Below are positions 47,902 through 58,883 of a stretch of DNA of 64,000 nucleotides, one piece after another. Both the position numbers and the translations under genes were made by a program. The notes beneath the pieces were generated by a model that did no database searches, was not told the DNA's origin, and saw only the letters and a program-made list of their open reading frames with translations. Position 1 is the stretch's first letter; the number at the start of each line of letters is the position of its first letter. This DNA is from Oxalobacteraceae bacterium (GTDB lineage: Bacteria; Pseudomonadota; Gammaproteobacteria; Burkholderiales; Burkholderiaceae_D): positions 1-64,000 of the forward strand of contig CANCDR010000008.1 of assembly GCA_947374865.1 (NCBI GenBank). Direction: 5' to 3'.

Positions 47902-48844
47902 ATACGACGGCACCGTCTGTTTCATCTTTTTCTTTGATCGGTTTGATCAAATCTTCGCGCCGCACACCCAGCCACATGGCGACGGCCGCAGCCACAAACA
48001 CCGAAGAATAAATCCCGAACAAAATACCGATCGTCAGTGCGACGGCAAAATAGTGCAGGGTATGGCCGCCAAAAAACAGCATCGCCAACACCATCATCTG
48101 CGTGGAACCGTGCGTGATGATGGTCCGTGAGATGGTGCTGGTAATGGCATGGTTCATGATATCGGGCGTTTCGAGCTTGCCGTAGCGCCGGTCACGGAAG
48201 GTTTCCCGTACCCGGTCAAACACGACGACCGATTCATTGACCGAATAGCCCAGCACTGCCAGCACGGCGGCCAGCACCGTGAGCGAAAACTCCCACTGAA
48301 AAAAGGCGAAGAAACCAAGAATGATGATCACGTCATGCAGATTGGCGATGATGGCGGCGACAGCGAACTTCCATTCAAAGCGCAAGGCCAGATAAATCAT
48401 GATGCCGATGACGACGAAGGCGAGCGCCATGAGTCCGTCGTGGGCGAGTTCTTCACCGACTTGCGGGCCGACGAATTCGGTCTTCTGGCGCGTCACATCG
48501 GCATCCTTAGCGGTCAGCGCGGCCAATACCTTGTCGCTTAACTGGGCCGAGTTGATGTCCTTCTGCGCTGGCAGACGAATCATTACGTCGTGGGCGGTAC
48601 CAAAGCTGGTGACCTGGTTATCGGTAAAGCCGATATCGGTAATGGTCTTGCGGATCGCTTCCAGATCAGCGGGTTTGCTGTAGACGACTTCCATCACGGT
48701 ACCACCGGTGAATTCGATCGACTGATGCAGACCTTTAGCAAACAGGAAAAACACGGCGGCGGCAAAGGTCAGCGCGGAGATCGCGTTAAAGACCAATGCG
48801 TGGCGCATAAAGGGGATGTCTTTTTTGATGCGGAATAATTCCAT
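47900..48844 (-). CDS. secF: Protein translocase subunit SecF
   Basis: SecF forms with SecD the proton-driven RND-type complex that assists late steps of Sec-dependent export. The 314 residues have a first membrane helix near 17-35 and a periplasmic P1-like domain (FTGGTVMEVVYSKPADLEAI). Five C-terminal membrane helices follow with the conserved VLGYSVNESVVVFDRVRE and the TSISRTIITHG-like region (STISRTIITHG). It starts 36 nt after the secD stop, in the usual yajC-secD-secF order. Confidence 0.97.
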   Translation of the reverse strand: MELFRIKKDIPFMRHALVFNAISALTFAAAVFFLFAKGLHQSIEFTGGTVMEVVYSKPADLEAIRKTITDIGFTDNQVTSFGTAHDVMIRLPAQKDINSAQLSDKVLAALTAKDADVTRQKTEFVGPQVGEELAHDGLMALAFVVIGIMIYLALRFEWKFAVAAIIANLHDVIIILGFFAFFQWEFSLTVLAAVLAVLGYSVNESVVVFDRVRETFRDRRYGKLETPDIMNHAITSTISRTIITHGSTQMMVLAMLFFGGHTLHYFAVALTIGILFGIYSSVFVAAAVAMWLGVRREDLIKPIKEKDETDGAVV

Positions 48845-48880
48845 GGCGAGCCTCTGGTTATCTTGTTGATGCGCTGCTAA

Positions 48881-50752
48881 TTAGTGAGTGACAGAGTCAG
48901 TGGGTTTCCAGATCTGCCCGATCGACAAGGTGCTCAGTTTTTTCCGTCGTCCGTACCAAAGATTGGCCAGGCCGCGCATGACAAAGACCGACGAGAAGAT
49001 CGAGGTCAGAATACCCAGGCAATGGACCACCGCAAAACCCCGAATCGCGCCGGAGCCGAAAATCAGCAAGGCCAGGCCAGCGATGAGGGTGGTGACGTTG
49101 GAGTCGAGAATCGTCGCCCAGGCGCGGTCAAAACCACTGGCGATCGCATTTTGTGGCGTGGCGCCGTTGCGCAGCTCTTCGCGAATGCGTTCATTGATGA
49201 GGACGTTGGCATCAATCGCCATACCCAGCGTAAAGGCAATCGCAGCGATGCCTGGCAGCGTCAACGTTGCCTGCAACACCGACAGAATGGCGATCAGCAG
49301 CAGTAAATTGACCGCCAGTGAAAACACGCTGAACATGCCAAACAGCGCGTAATAAAGCATCATGAAAACGGCAATCGCAGCAAAGCCGTAAAGGGTTGAA
49401 TTGAAACCCTTGCTGATATTTTCAGCACCCAGCTGGGCACCGATGGTGCGCTCTTCGATGATGTCCATTGGTGCGTAGAGGGAACCAGCGCGCAGCAGCA
49501 GGGCTAAGTCACCCGACTCTTCCGGCGAACGCTGGCCGGTGATGCGAAAACGTGAGCCGAGTTCGTCCTGGATCGTGGCGACCGTTGCGACTTCGCCTTT
49601 GTTTTTTTCAAACAGCACGACCGCCATTGATTTGCCGATCTTGCCGCGCGTGGCTTCGCGCATCTTGCGTCCGCCATCGCTATTGAGATCAACGCTGACA
49701 GCCGGACGCTGATTTTCGTCGAAACTGGCTGTGGCGCCGGTAATGTAGTCGCCGGTGAGGATCGGTTCTTTATACAGCACGACTGGCACGCCGCGACCGA
49801 CCTTGAACAGTTCGGAACCAAATGGAATCGCGGCTGTTTCTTCGCTGCCGCGCATGACGGATTCGTCGACCATGCGTACTTCCAGTGTCGCCGTGCGGCC
49901 GATAATACTTTTGGCGCGCGCTACGTCTTGCACACCCGGCAGTTCGACGACGATACGGTCGGCACCCTGACGCTGGATCAGCGGTTCGGCCACACCCAGC
50001 TCATTGACGCGCTTGGACAAGGTGGTGATGTTCTGCCCGACGCCGTCGTCGAGCGTTTGCTTCAGGGCGCTTGGCTTAAGGGTAGCGATGAGCGTCAGAT
50101 CACTGGCGCTGCCGCCATCGACGAGCTGTACATCGGCCAGCTGGGCGCTTAAAAGTTCGCGCGCTTTAGTACGAGTTTGGGCGTCGCGAAACAGGACTTC
50201 CACGACATCGCCGTTACGGGTGATGCCGGCATGACGGATATTTTTATCGCGCAGCAGCGTGCGCATACTGCTTTGAATGCCCTGTACTTTTTTGCTGACC
50301 ACGGCCTTGATGTCGACTTGCATAAGGAAGTGCACACCACCGCGCAAATCGAGCCCCAGATACATCGGGAAGGCGTGCAGACTTTGCAGCCAGTTGGGTG
50401 TGTTGGGCAGCAGGTTGAAGGCGACGTTATAAATCGGATCGCTTGGGTCGCGGTTCAATTCTTTTTCCAGTACCGACTTGGCCTTGAACTGGGTATCGGT
50501 ATCGGCGAAGCGGGCGCGCAGTGAGCCCTGGGTGCCGGTTTGCTCAAACTGGATGCTGGGTGAGGCGACCCCGTTACGCTGCAAGGCTTGCTCGACCTGC
50601 GTGATATCAGCCGCGGTGACCTTGATGGTCGCCTTGGCACTGCTGATCTGCACCGCCGGTGATTCACCAAAAAAATTGGGGATCGTGTACACCGCACCAA
50701 ATGCCAGGGCGAAGACGATGAGGATGTATTTCCAGAGCGGGTAACGGTTCAT
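48881..50752 (-). CDS. secD: Protein translocase subunit SecD
   Basis: The 623-residue SecD has an N-terminal membrane helix (about 7-25) and a large periplasmic P1 region beginning LGLDLRGGVHFLMQVD near 132. C-terminal membrane helices carry the conserved AFTLGMAIDANVLINERIRE and AWATILDSNVTTLIAGL. The length fits E. coli SecD (615). It is placed between yajC and secF. Confidence 0.97.
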   Translation of the reverse strand: MNRYPLWKYILIVFALAFGAVYTIPNFFGESPAVQISSAKATIKVTAADITQVEQALQRNGVASPSIQFEQTGTQGSLRARFADTDTQFKAKSVLEKELNRDPSDPIYNVAFNLLPNTPNWLQSLHAFPMYLGLDLRGGVHFLMQVDIKAVVSKKVQGIQSSMRTLLRDKNIRHAGITRNGDVVEVLFRDAQTRTKARELLSAQLADVQLVDGGSASDLTLIATLKPSALKQTLDDGVGQNITTLSKRVNELGVAEPLIQRQGADRIVVELPGVQDVARAKSIIGRTATLEVRMVDESVMRGSEETAAIPFGSELFKVGRGVPVVLYKEPILTGDYITGATASFDENQRPAVSVDLNSDGGRKMREATRGKIGKSMAVVLFEKNKGEVATVATIQDELGSRFRITGQRSPEESGDLALLLRAGSLYAPMDIIEERTIGAQLGAENISKGFNSTLYGFAAIAVFMMLYYALFGMFSVFSLAVNLLLLIAILSVLQATLTLPGIAAIAFTLGMAIDANVLINERIREELRNGATPQNAIASGFDRAWATILDSNVTTLIAGLALLIFGSGAIRGFAVVHCLGILTSIFSSVFVMRGLANLWYGRRKKLSTLSIGQIWKPTDSVTH

Positions 50753-50760
50753 GGTTTTTT

Positions 50761-50792
50761 TATGCTGCGATTATGCTACGTTAATGTGCTTC
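50761..50792. repeat. Short 11-bp repeat upstream of secD
   Basis: TATGCTGCGAT and TATGCTACGTT are adjacent 11-mers (50761, 50772), followed by a weaker third copy. The array is close to the secD start. Confidence 0.4.
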
Positions 50793-50842
50793 ATTGCGCC
50801 ACCAGACAGACTATGGCAGAACGCCCTTGGGCGGCAAGAACT

Positions 50843-50865
50843 GTGACGACGCCGTGCGCCGTCAC
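50843..50865. other. Hairpin in the yajC-secD intergenic gap
   Basis: GTGACGACG (50843-50851) pairs with CGCCGTCAC (50857-50865) with one mismatch that can be a G-U pair, leaving a 5-nt loop. It sits about 90 nt upstream of the secD ATG within the operon, without a T run. It could tune yajC against secD expression or mRNA decay. Confidence 0.4.
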
Positions 50866-50886
50866 GATTGAAAGCCAATACGATGC

Positions 50887-51216
50887 TTACAGCGCCTTGA
50901 TGGTGCCTTTAGGCAGCAGAGTTGTGACGGCGGATTTCTGCACCAAGATTTCGGTGTTGGTGGCGATTTCCAACGTGACGTAGACGTCGGTGACTTTGCT
51001 GACTTTACCCAGCATGCCGCCGGCAGTAATGACTTCATCGCCCTTGGCGAGCGCGTCCATCATGGCGCGCTGTTCTTTCTGGCGTTTCATCTGTGGACGA
51101 ATCATCAGGAAGTACAAAACGACGAACATTAAAATAATTGGCAGAAAACTGGTCAGGTTAGCTTCCAGACCAGCGGCGCCGCCGGCGGCTTGTGCATAGG
51201 CGTTTGAAATGAACAC
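50887..51216 (-). CDS. yajC: Preprotein translocase subunit YajC
   Basis: YajC is a small single-span inner-membrane partner of SecDF. The GTG at 51216 has GGAG six bases upstream and yields the classical start V/M-F-I-S-N-A-Y-A-Q and a 109-residue protein. One membrane helix (about 24-44) is followed by FLMIRPQMKRQKEQ and a cytoplasmic domain (LAKGDEVITAGGMLGKV). It sits between tgt and secD. Confidence 0.95.
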   Translation of the reverse strand: MFISNAYAQAAGGAAGLEANLTSFLPIILMFVVLYFLMIRPQMKRQKEQRAMMDALAKGDEVITAGGMLGKVSKVTDVYVTLEIATNTEILVQKSAVTTLLPKGTIKAL

Positions 51217-51258
51217 GGGGAGCTCCAAAGTGATTAATTGAGATTGCGGCGCATTTTA

Positions 51259-52425
<1,167 letters not shown>

Positions 52426-52446
52426 TTAAAACAATAAGGGGTCGAT

Positions 52447-53472
52447 TTACTTTTCCACGCGCCGGGTCAGCAGCATGGCGTCACCATAGCTGAAAAACCG
52501 GTAGCGCTGGGCGATCGCATGCTGGTAAGCGCTGCGCATGGCGGCATAACCAGAAAACGCCGACACCAGCATTAAGAGCGTCGATTTGGGTAAATGGAAG
52601 TTCGTCACCAGCCGGTCGACCGTTTTAAACGTATAGCCGGGCGTGATAAACAGGCGGGTATCAGCACTGCCGGCCACCAAGCTACCGCTCTGGGAGGCCG
52701 ATTCCAGCGCGCGCAGGCTGGTGGTGCCAACGGCGACGATCTTGCCGCCCGCGGCTTGGGTGGCGCGCACTGCTTCGACCGTTTCGGCCCCGATGGTGTA
52801 CCACTCACTGTGCATCTGGTGCTGCGCCAGTACTTCGGTGCGCACCGGCTGAAAGGTGCCGGCACCGACGTGCAGGGTCACATAGGCAAAGCGCAGACCT
52901 TTTTCGCGCAGCTGTGCGAGCAGGGCTTCGTCGAAATGCAGCCCTGCCGTAGGGGCTGCCACAGCGCCCGGGGTGCGCGCATAAACGGTCTGGTAGCGGG
53001 TCTCGTCAAAGGCATCGGCCGCGTGATCGATGTAGGGCGGCAGTGGCAGACTGCCATGGGCCTCGATGAGTTCGAACACGTCATGCGAAAAATGGAGGGT
53101 ATAAAACTCCCCTTCGCGCTGACCGACTTCGACCTCAAAGGCATCTGCCAGGCGCAGCTTGACGCCGGCAGGCGGCGACTTGGAGGCGCGCACCTGCGCT
53201 AATACAGTGCGCGTATCGAGCACCCGTTCAACCAGCACTTCGACCTTGCCGCCGCTCTCTTTGACGCCGTGAAAACGCGCCTTAAGTACCCGCGTATCGT
53301 TAAATACCAGCAGATCGCCCGGTGCCAGCAGCTCAAGCAGGTCGGTGAAGCGGCAGTCGCGCGGTGTGTCACCGTCGAGCTGCAGCAGACGCGATTGACT
53401 GCGTTCGGCGAGCGGCAGCTGGGCGATCAGTTCGGGCGGCAAATCAAAATCAAAATCAGAAAGTGCGTACAT
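52447..53472 (-). CDS. queA: S-adenosylmethionine:tRNA ribosyltransferase-isomerase QueA
   Basis: QueA transfers the ribosyl of SAM to preQ1-tRNA to make epoxyqueuosine. The 341 residues have the family start [17 protein letters not shown], followed by [34 protein letters not shown] and [12 protein letters not shown] come next, and [19 protein letters not shown] is near the C-terminus. It is the first gene of this minus-strand operon and is divergent from recG. Confidence 0.97.
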   Translation of the reverse strand: MYALSDFDFDLPPELIAQLPLAERSQSRLLQLDGDTPRDCRFTDLLELLAPGDLLVFNDTRVLKARFHGVKESGGKVEVLVERVLDTRTVLAQVRASKSPPAGVKLRLADAFEVEVGQREGEFYTLHFSHDVFELIEAHGSLPLPPYIDHAADAFDETRYQTVYARTPGAVAAPTAGLHFDEALLAQLREKGLRFAYVTLHVGAGTFQPVRTEVLAQHQMHSEWYTIGAETVEAVRATQAAGGKIVAVGTTSLRALESASQSGSLVAGSADTRLFITPGYTFKTVDRLVTNFHLPKSTLLMLVSAFSGYAAMRSAYQHAIAQRYRFFSYGDAMLLTRRVEK

Positions 53473-53658
53473 AAGTCTTCAGCGGCGCTTTGCAGCGCGG
53501 TTTGGTGCCAAAAGGCGGCTATTCGGGGCGACGATGGGGAACTGCACAGCAGAAGCAGTTTCTCATTCATGTCTTTGGCTCTACAATGAAAGCCCATCGT
53601 GAAAAGTGCTGTTCAATATTCTCTATTTTACGCCCTGCCGCTCCCGCCACGGCCCCCT

Positions 53659-55746
53659 ATGCCCAGATCAACGCAAAAAACTACCGCCGCCAAGAAGTCT
53701 GCCCCGCCCCGCGCGCTGAAGGTGGAAGACAAACTAGCGCGCCTCGGACTGCGCTCGGACATGGAACTGGTGCTGCATCTGCCCATGCGCTACGAGGACG
53801 AAACCGAAGTCACCAGCATCGCCTCGGCTAGTTTTATGGGCGGATCAGCAGTGCAGGTGGAAGGCGTAGTGACGAACTGCGATATCCAGTTTCGTCCGCG
53901 TCGGCAGTTAGTCGTCACCATCACTGACGAGAGCGCACCGCTGACCATGCGCTTTCTGAATTTTTACGGCAGCCAGACCAAACAGTTCGTCGAAGGGAAC
54001 CGCATCCGTGCGCGCGGCGAACTGCGGCATGGCTTTTTTGGTGCCGAGATGGTGCACCCGAATTACAAGGTCATTCTCGAAGGCGCACCGCTGCCGGAGG
54101 TACTCACACCGGTGTATCCGGCCGGTGAAGGTTTGTCGCAAACGCTGCTGCGACGGGCCATCAGCGCCGCCATGGCGCGCATCGAATGGCGCGATACCTT
54201 GCCGGAAGCCTTGCGCATTGAACTGGCGCTGGAACCCTTTGAAGCCTCGGTGCGCTTATTACACAATCCGCCGCCGGAGATTGACGAATATGCGCTGATG
54301 GACCGCTCGCATCCGGCCTGGGTACGCATGAAGTTTGATGAGCTGCTGGCGCAGCAGCTATCGCTCAAGCGCGCACAGCTGGCACGGCGCGATAAAGGCG
54401 CCGCGCCTTTATCGGTCATCGGCCCGTTGACGCAGGGGTTTTTGCGCACCCTGCCCTTCACCTTGACCGCCGCTCAGCAGCGGGTGCTGCTGGAAATTCG
54501 GCAGGACATTGGCGCCGCCTTCCCCATGCAGCGGCTATTACAGGGCGATGTCGGCAGCGGCAAAACAATTGTTGCGGCATTGGCGGCCACCCAGGCCATC
54601 GACAGCGGCTATCAGGCAGCGCTCATGGCGCCGACCGAAATCCTCGCTGAACAGCATTTTCGCAAGATCGCCCAATGGCTCGAGCCGCTCGGACTGAACA
54701 TCGCCTGGCTCACCGGCAGCCTGAAAAAAAAGGACAAGATCGCCGCCCAGGCGCAGATCGAGTCGGGCGCAGCGCAGCTCGTCATCGGTACCCATGCGCT
54801 GTTTCAGGAGGCAGTACAGTTCGCCCGGCTGGGGCTGGTGATCGTCGATGAACAGCATCGTTTTGGCGTGGGTCAGCGGCTGGCCTTGCGCAATAAGGGC
54901 ATGCAGGGGGAGGCCGTGCCGGTCGTGCCGCACCAGCTGATGATGTCGGCCACACCGATTCCGCGCACCTTGGCGATGACGTATTACGCCGATCTGGAAG
55001 TCTCGCTGATCGACGAACTGCCACCCGGTCGCACACCGATCATGACGCGCAATATCGATCAGGTCCGACGCGAGGAAGTCGTTGAGCGGGTCCATGCGGC
55101 GGTGCTGGAAGGCCGGCAGGCGTATTGGGTTTGTCCGCTGATCGAAGAATCGGAAGCCCTGCAGCTGCAAACGGCGACCGAGACCCACCTCGCCTTGTCA
55201 GAAGCACTGCCGGATGTGCAGGTCGGTCTGGTACATGGCCGCATGAAGCCGGCCGAAAAGCAGCAGGTGATGGACGCCTTCACGCGCGGCGAGGTGCAGG
55301 TGCTGGTCGCTACCACCGTGATTGAGGTCGGCGTCGATGTGCCGAATGCCTCGCTGATGGTGATCGAGCACGCTGAACGCTTTGGCTTATCGCAGCTGCA
55401 TCAGCTGCGTGGACGGGTTGGCCGTGGTGCGGCCGCCAGTGTGTGTTTGCTGCTCTACCAAAGCCCACTGGGCCAGATCGCCCGCCAACGTCTGGGGATC
55501 ATGCGCGAGACCACCGACGGCTTTGAAATCGCCCGTCGCGATTTGCAGATTCGCGGGCCGGGGGAATTTCTCGGTGCGCGGCAGTCCGGCCAAGCCCTGC
55601 TGCGCTTTGCAGACCTGGAAACCGATCAGTGGCTGGTTGACCGCGCGCGCGATGTGGCGCAGCGACTGCTCAAAGAGGATCTGCCGACAGTTGAAGCGCA
55701 TCTGGCACGCTGGCTGGGCGCGCGGGAAGAATTTTTGAAAGTCTGA
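53659..55746 (+). CDS. recG: ATP-dependent DNA helicase RecG
   Basis: RecG reverses stalled replication forks and branch-migrates junctions. From the ATG at 53659 it has 695 residues, close to E. coli RecG (693). A wedge/OB domain covers about 40-150. Helicase motif I GDVGSGKT is at 296-303, the Walker B DEQH at 397-400 (part of VIVDEQHRFGV), motif III MSATPIPRTLAMT follows, and motif VI ends in HQLRGRVGRG. A GTG at 53599 could add 20 residues without family similarity. oxyR follows 32 nt later. Confidence 0.95.
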   Translation: MPRSTQKTTAAKKSAPPRALKVEDKLARLGLRSDMELVLHLPMRYEDETEVTSIASASFMGGSAVQVEGVVTNCDIQFRPRRQLVVTITDESAPLTMRFLNFYGSQTKQFVEGNRIRARGELRHGFFGAEMVHPNYKVILEGAPLPEVLTPVYPAGEGLSQTLLRRAISAAMARIEWRDTLPEALRIELALEPFEASVRLLHNPPPEIDEYALMDRSHPAWVRMKFDELLAQQLSLKRAQLARRDKGAAPLSVIGPLTQGFLRTLPFTLTAAQQRVLLEIRQDIGAAFPMQRLLQGDVGSGKTIVAALAATQAIDSGYQAALMAPTEILAEQHFRKIAQWLEPLGLNIAWLTGSLKKKDKIAAQAQIESGAAQLVIGTHALFQEAVQFARLGLVIVDEQHRFGVGQRLALRNKGMQGEAVPVVPHQLMMSATPIPRTLAMTYYADLEVSLIDELPPGRTPIMTRNIDQVRREEVVERVHAAVLEGRQAYWVCPLIEESEALQLQTATETHLALSEALPDVQVGLVHGRMKPAEKQQVMDAFTRGEVQVLVATTVIEVGVDVPNASLMVIEHAERFGLSQLHQLRGRVGRGAAASVCLLLYQSPLGQIARQRLGIMRETTDGFEIARRDLQIRGPGEFLGARQSGQALLRFADLETDQWLVDRARDVAQRLLKEDLPTVEAHLARWLGAREEFLKV

Positions 55747-55778
55747 AAGAATTTTAGGAAGTCTGCGAAAATAGCGCT

Positions 55779-56726
55779 ATGACTCTGACCGAACTTAAAT
55801 ATATCGTCGCCGTCGCGCGGCATAAACATTTTGGCCATGCGGCCGAGGCCTGCTTCGTCGCTCAGCCGACGCTGTCGGTCGCCATCAAAAAACTCGAAGA
55901 CGAACTGGGCGTAACGCTGTTCGAACGCGGCGGATCGGAAATTTCCATGACGCCGCTGGGCAGCAAGATCGTCGCTCAGGCCGAACGGGTACTGGAACAG
56001 ACCGCCGTCATCAAGGAAATCGCCAAACAAAATAAAGACCCGCTGGTCGGCCAGTTCCGGCTCGGCATTATCTACACCGTCGCGCCCTATCTGCTGCCCC
56101 CGCTCATCAAGACCATGATCGAGAAGGTGCCACAAATGCCCCTAGTCTTGCAGGAAAGCTTTACCGTGCGGCTGGTAGAAATGCTGCGCCAGGGTGAGCT
56201 CGATGCGGCCATCATGGCCCTGCCGTTTCCTGACCAGGGCCTGATGGTGCAGCCACTGTATGACGAAGACTTCGTCGTCGCGCTGCCCAAGCAGCATGCC
56301 TGGACCGGGCGCGCCAGTATCGGTGCACTGGAACTGAAAAACGAAACCATGCTCTTACTGGGGAATGGTCACTGCTTTCGTGATCAGGTGCTGGAAGTAT
56401 GTCCGGAGATGGCGCGCTTTTCGACGACCGGCGACGGCATCGCGCGCACCTTCGAAGGCTCGTCACTGGAAACGATTCGGCACATGGTCGCCTCCGGCAT
56501 CGGCATCACGGTCCTGCCGCGCGCCTCGGTGCCGAGCATGGAACAGCAGGACGGCATGCTGCGCTATGTGCCCTTTACAGCACCACCACCTTCGCGCCGG
56601 GTCGTGATCGCCTGGCGTAAAAGTTTTACCCGCATGGCGGCGATTGAAGCGATCCGCCAGGCGGTATTGGCGTGCGATCTGCAGGGCGTCAATTTGCTGG
56701 CGGATGAGCAGATAACGGAAGGATAA
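55779..56726 (+). CDS. oxyR: Hydrogen-peroxide-sensing regulator OxyR
   Basis: This LysR-type regulator is activated by disulfide formation and induces peroxide defences. The 315 residues have an N-terminal winged helix-turn-helix (LTELKYIVAVARHKHFGHAA; VAQPTLSVAIKKLEDELG). The effector domain has the redox pair at exactly the E. coli numbers, Cys199 (GHCFRDQ) and Cys208 (EVCPE). recG-oxyR-ubiA is a common Burkholderiales order. A glutathione peroxidase gene elsewhere in the window (62711) is a plausible but unproven target. Confidence 0.95.
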   Translation: MTLTELKYIVAVARHKHFGHAAEACFVAQPTLSVAIKKLEDELGVTLFERGGSEISMTPLGSKIVAQAERVLEQTAVIKEIAKQNKDPLVGQFRLGIIYTVAPYLLPPLIKTMIEKVPQMPLVLQESFTVRLVEMLRQGELDAAIMALPFPDQGLMVQPLYDEDFVVALPKQHAWTGRASIGALELKNETMLLLGNGHCFRDQVLEVCPEMARFSTTGDGIARTFEGSSLETIRHMVASGIGITVLPRASVPSMEQQDGMLRYVPFTAPPPSRRVVIAWRKSFTRMAAIEAIRQAVLACDLQGVNLLADEQITEG

Positions 56727-56794
56727 AATTCAAGATAAAAATCGCGATGAAAGTCCGGCTAAACCTGGATCAGCATTGACCTGTTGTTCAAGGC

Positions 56795-56930
56795 ATTTTC
56801 CCGCCAATTTCTGGCTAAATTTATTTCACACATTTATTTTATCGATTGATTGCATCGATTTTTTTATAAATTTATTTCATCCATTCCGCGCATTTATCTT
56901 AAATATTTATCTTACCCATTTATCCCACTC
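56795..56930. repeat. 13-bp AT-rich tandem array running up to the ubiA start codon
   Basis: About eleven units begin with ATTT or ATT. The clearest are three exact 13-mers at 56892, 56905 and 56918 (ATTTATCTTAAAT, ATTTATCTTACCC, ATTTATCCCACTC), the last ending at the base before the ubiA ATG. Earlier units are at 56795, 56807, 56819, 56832, 56845, 56858, 56870 and 56883 (9-13 bp). Within it ATCGAT at 56841 and 56854 forms a small hairpin followed by seven T residues, which could terminate oxyR transcripts. The DNA is far more AT-rich than its surroundings. Confidence 0.75.
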
Positions 56931-57785
56931 ATGCACCGCCTCCAACTTTATCTGCGCCTGGTTCGCCTCGACAAACCGATCGGCATCCTGCTGCTTTTGT
57001 GGCCGACCTTGTTGGCGCTCTGGCTGGCCAGTGCCGGCAAACCGTCGCTGAATCTGCTGTTGATTTTTAGTCTGGGCACGGTACTCATGCGCTCTGCCGG
57101 CTGTGCTATCAACGATTACGCCGACCGCGATTTTGACCGTCACGTAGAACGCACCGCCCACCGCCCACTGACCAGCGGTCAGATCAAGTCATGGGAAGCG
57201 CTGCTGATCGCCGCCGTGTTGGCACTGTTGGCGTTTGCGCTGATTTTGCCGCTCAATCTGCTGACCAAACAGCTCTCAGTGGCGGCCGTTCTGATCGCTG
57301 CCAGCTATCCTTTTTTTAAACGCTTTTTTGCCATTCCACAGGCCTACCTTGGTATCGCCTTCGGCTTTGGTATCCCCATGAGCTTTGCTGCTGTCCAAAA
57401 TACTGTTCCGCCGTTGGCCTGGGCAATGCTGCTGGCGAATGTGTTTTGGGCCATCGCCTACGATACCGAATACGCCATGGTCGATCGCGAAGATGATCTC
57501 AAGATCGGCATTCGTACGTCCGCCATTACCTTCGGCCGGTTTGATGTGGCGATCGTGATGCTGTGTTATGCGCTGGCCTTGGGCATCTTCGGCGCGGTGG
57601 GCTGGCAGTTCGGTCTGCGTTGGTGGTTTGGCGCCGGCTTGCTCATGGCTACCGGCTGCGCGCTGTATCACTTTACACTGATCCGCCAGCGCGAGAGGCT
57701 GGGGTGTTTTGCCGCCTTTCGCCACAATAACTGGCTCGGTGCTGCGCTCTTTGCCGGTGTGGCCTTAGACACCGCGCTACGGTAA
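56931..57785 (+). CDS. ubiA: 4-hydroxybenzoate octaprenyltransferase UbiA
   Basis: This membrane prenyltransferase attaches the isoprenoid tail to 4-hydroxybenzoate in ubiquinone synthesis. The 284 residues have seven to nine membrane helices and both Asp-rich motifs: NDYADRDFD at 61-69 and [12 protein letters not shown] at 178-189. The ATG at 56931 gives the family start [17 protein letters not shown]; an in-frame extension upstream merely translates the AT-rich repeat array. No obvious Shine-Dalgarno lies before the ATG because repeat units fill that space. Confidence 0.95.
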   Translation: MHRLQLYLRLVRLDKPIGILLLLWPTLLALWLASAGKPSLNLLLIFSLGTVLMRSAGCAINDYADRDFDRHVERTAHRPLTSGQIKSWEALLIAAVLALLAFALILPLNLLTKQLSVAAVLIAASYPFFKRFFAIPQAYLGIAFGFGIPMSFAAVQNTVPPLAWAMLLANVFWAIAYDTEYAMVDREDDLKIGIRTSAITFGRFDVAIVMLCYALALGIFGAVGWQFGLRWWFGAGLLMATGCALYHFTLIRQRERLGCFAAFRHNNWLGAALFAGVALDTALR

Positions 57786-57869
57786 ATATTTGCCTCCTTT
57801 GCTCTAGATCAAAAAGCTGCTGACAGGACAGTGTAGGCTGAAACCTTCACCATACAGAAGGGGTCGAAT

Positions 57870-58187
57870 ATGAACATTTCCGCCGGCGGCAGCGATGCGC
57901 GTGAAAAAATCACCAGCGAATTAAAAAACGTCATCCGCGAAGCAGAAGATCTCTTAAAGGGCAATTCCCGCCAGGCTGAATCGACTTTGCAAAGCGCCAA
58001 GGATCGCATCGAAGCCAATCTGAATACCATGCGCAAAGGTTTAGGGCAGGCGCAAGAGAGCATCATGCAACGCTCACGCGATGCCGCCGAAAAAACGGAT
58101 GATTACGTGCAAAATCATGCCTGGCAGGCGGTCGGTGTGGGGGCCTTGGCGGGACTGGTGCTTGGCCTGCTCATGGGACGTCGTTAA
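57870..58187 (+). CDS. DUF883 membrane-anchored protein (ElaB/YqjD family)
   Basis: The 105-residue protein is mostly a charged amphipathic helix (about 10-85), with one C-terminal glycine-rich membrane segment ending GLLMGRR, the tail-anchored layout of YqjD/ElaB. In E. coli these bind ribosomes at the inner membrane in stationary phase. AGAAGGGG precedes the ATG. Followed by YqjE-like and YqjK-like genes, it forms the yqjD-yqjE-yqjK set. Confidence 0.9.
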   Translation: MNISAGGSDAREKITSELKNVIREAEDLLKGNSRQAESTLQSAKDRIEANLNTMRKGLGQAQESIMQRSRDAAEKTDDYVQNHAWQAVGVGALAGLVLGLLMGRR

Positions 58188-58191
58188 GACT

Positions 58192-58557
58192 ATGGCACTG
58201 GCCAGCAGTCTGGCGCGACTGGGCGCCCATTTCGTCGCACTGGTGCATACGCGCGCCGAACTGGCGACCGTCGAAATCGAAGAGGAAGCCTTACGCTACT
58301 TTTCCTATCTCTTACTCACCCTTTGCGCCCTGTTTTCCTTGGTGCTGGCCAGTGTGCTGCTGGTCTTGCTCCTGGTCGTGCTGTTTTGGGATAGTTACCG
58401 CATCACCGCGCTGGTGTCACTGATTGGTTTGTTTGGTGGCGGCGGGATTTTGCTGGCGCGTCAGGTGCGTCAGCAGTATCGGCACAAGCCACATTTGCTC
58501 GAACAAACCCTGCAGGAACTCGCGCGCGACGTAGAGTCGCTCGTGCCGCAGCGATGA
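58192..58557 (+). CDS. YqjE-like (phage-holin-family) membrane protein
   Basis: The 121-residue protein has two strong membrane helices (about 37-65 and 71-92). Charged ends include HTRAELATVEIEEEALRY, typical of YqjE/phage holin superfamily III proteins in this operon. It starts 4 nt after the DUF883 stop and overlaps the next gene as ATGA. It is not a phage gene here. Confidence 0.85.
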   Translation: MALASSLARLGAHFVALVHTRAELATVEIEEEALRYFSYLLLTLCALFSLVLASVLLVLLLVVLFWDSYRITALVSLIGLFGGGGILLARQVRQQYRHKPHLLEQTLQELARDVESLVPQR

Positions 58558-58883
58558 ACGGCTTGACTCAGCACCGGACACTTCTGGCGCGACGTCGCCA
58601 GCTGCTGATGGCCCGCTGTACGACGCAACGCGAGACGCTGATCGCTGGCAGCCGCGATCTACAATCGCTGTTTGGCGTTTTCGATGCTGCCGAACGCGGT
58701 GTGCAGCGTCTGCGACAACATCCTTATCTGGTATTGGGCGTGGCTGCTGCTTTACTCATCACCGTTGGGCCGCAGGGCTTGCGCACTGCTTGGCGCAGCA
58801 CGCAGAAAACATGGCAGACCTGTCGTTTGGTGCTGCCGTTTTTAACACCGATCTTGAAGCCAATCCTGCGTAATATGACTTAA
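58554..58883 (+). CDS. Small YqjK-like protein
   Basis: The 109-residue basic protein has one hydrophobic stretch (about 56-73) and a Leu-rich C-terminus. The N-terminal RRRQLLMARCTTQRETL resembles YqjK family members. Position and ATGA overlap with the YqjE-like gene make it the third gene of the set. The assignment leans on context; the family is short and weakly conserved. Its stop overlaps the convergent proC stop. Confidence 0.7.
   Translation: MNGLTQHRTLLARRRQLLMARCTTQRETLIAGSRDLQSLFGVFDAAERGVQRLRQHPYLVLGVAAALLITVGPQGLRTAWRSTQKTWQTCRLVLPFLTPILKPILRNMT

Noticed and set aside
56850-56930. N-terminal extension of UbiA
   Set aside because: It simply translates the AT-rich 13-bp repeat array; the family start is at 56931.
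58192-58557. Prophage holin
   Set aside because: The holin-like fold is that of YqjE and sits in the conserved DUF883-YqjE-YqjK set; no phage genes are nearby.
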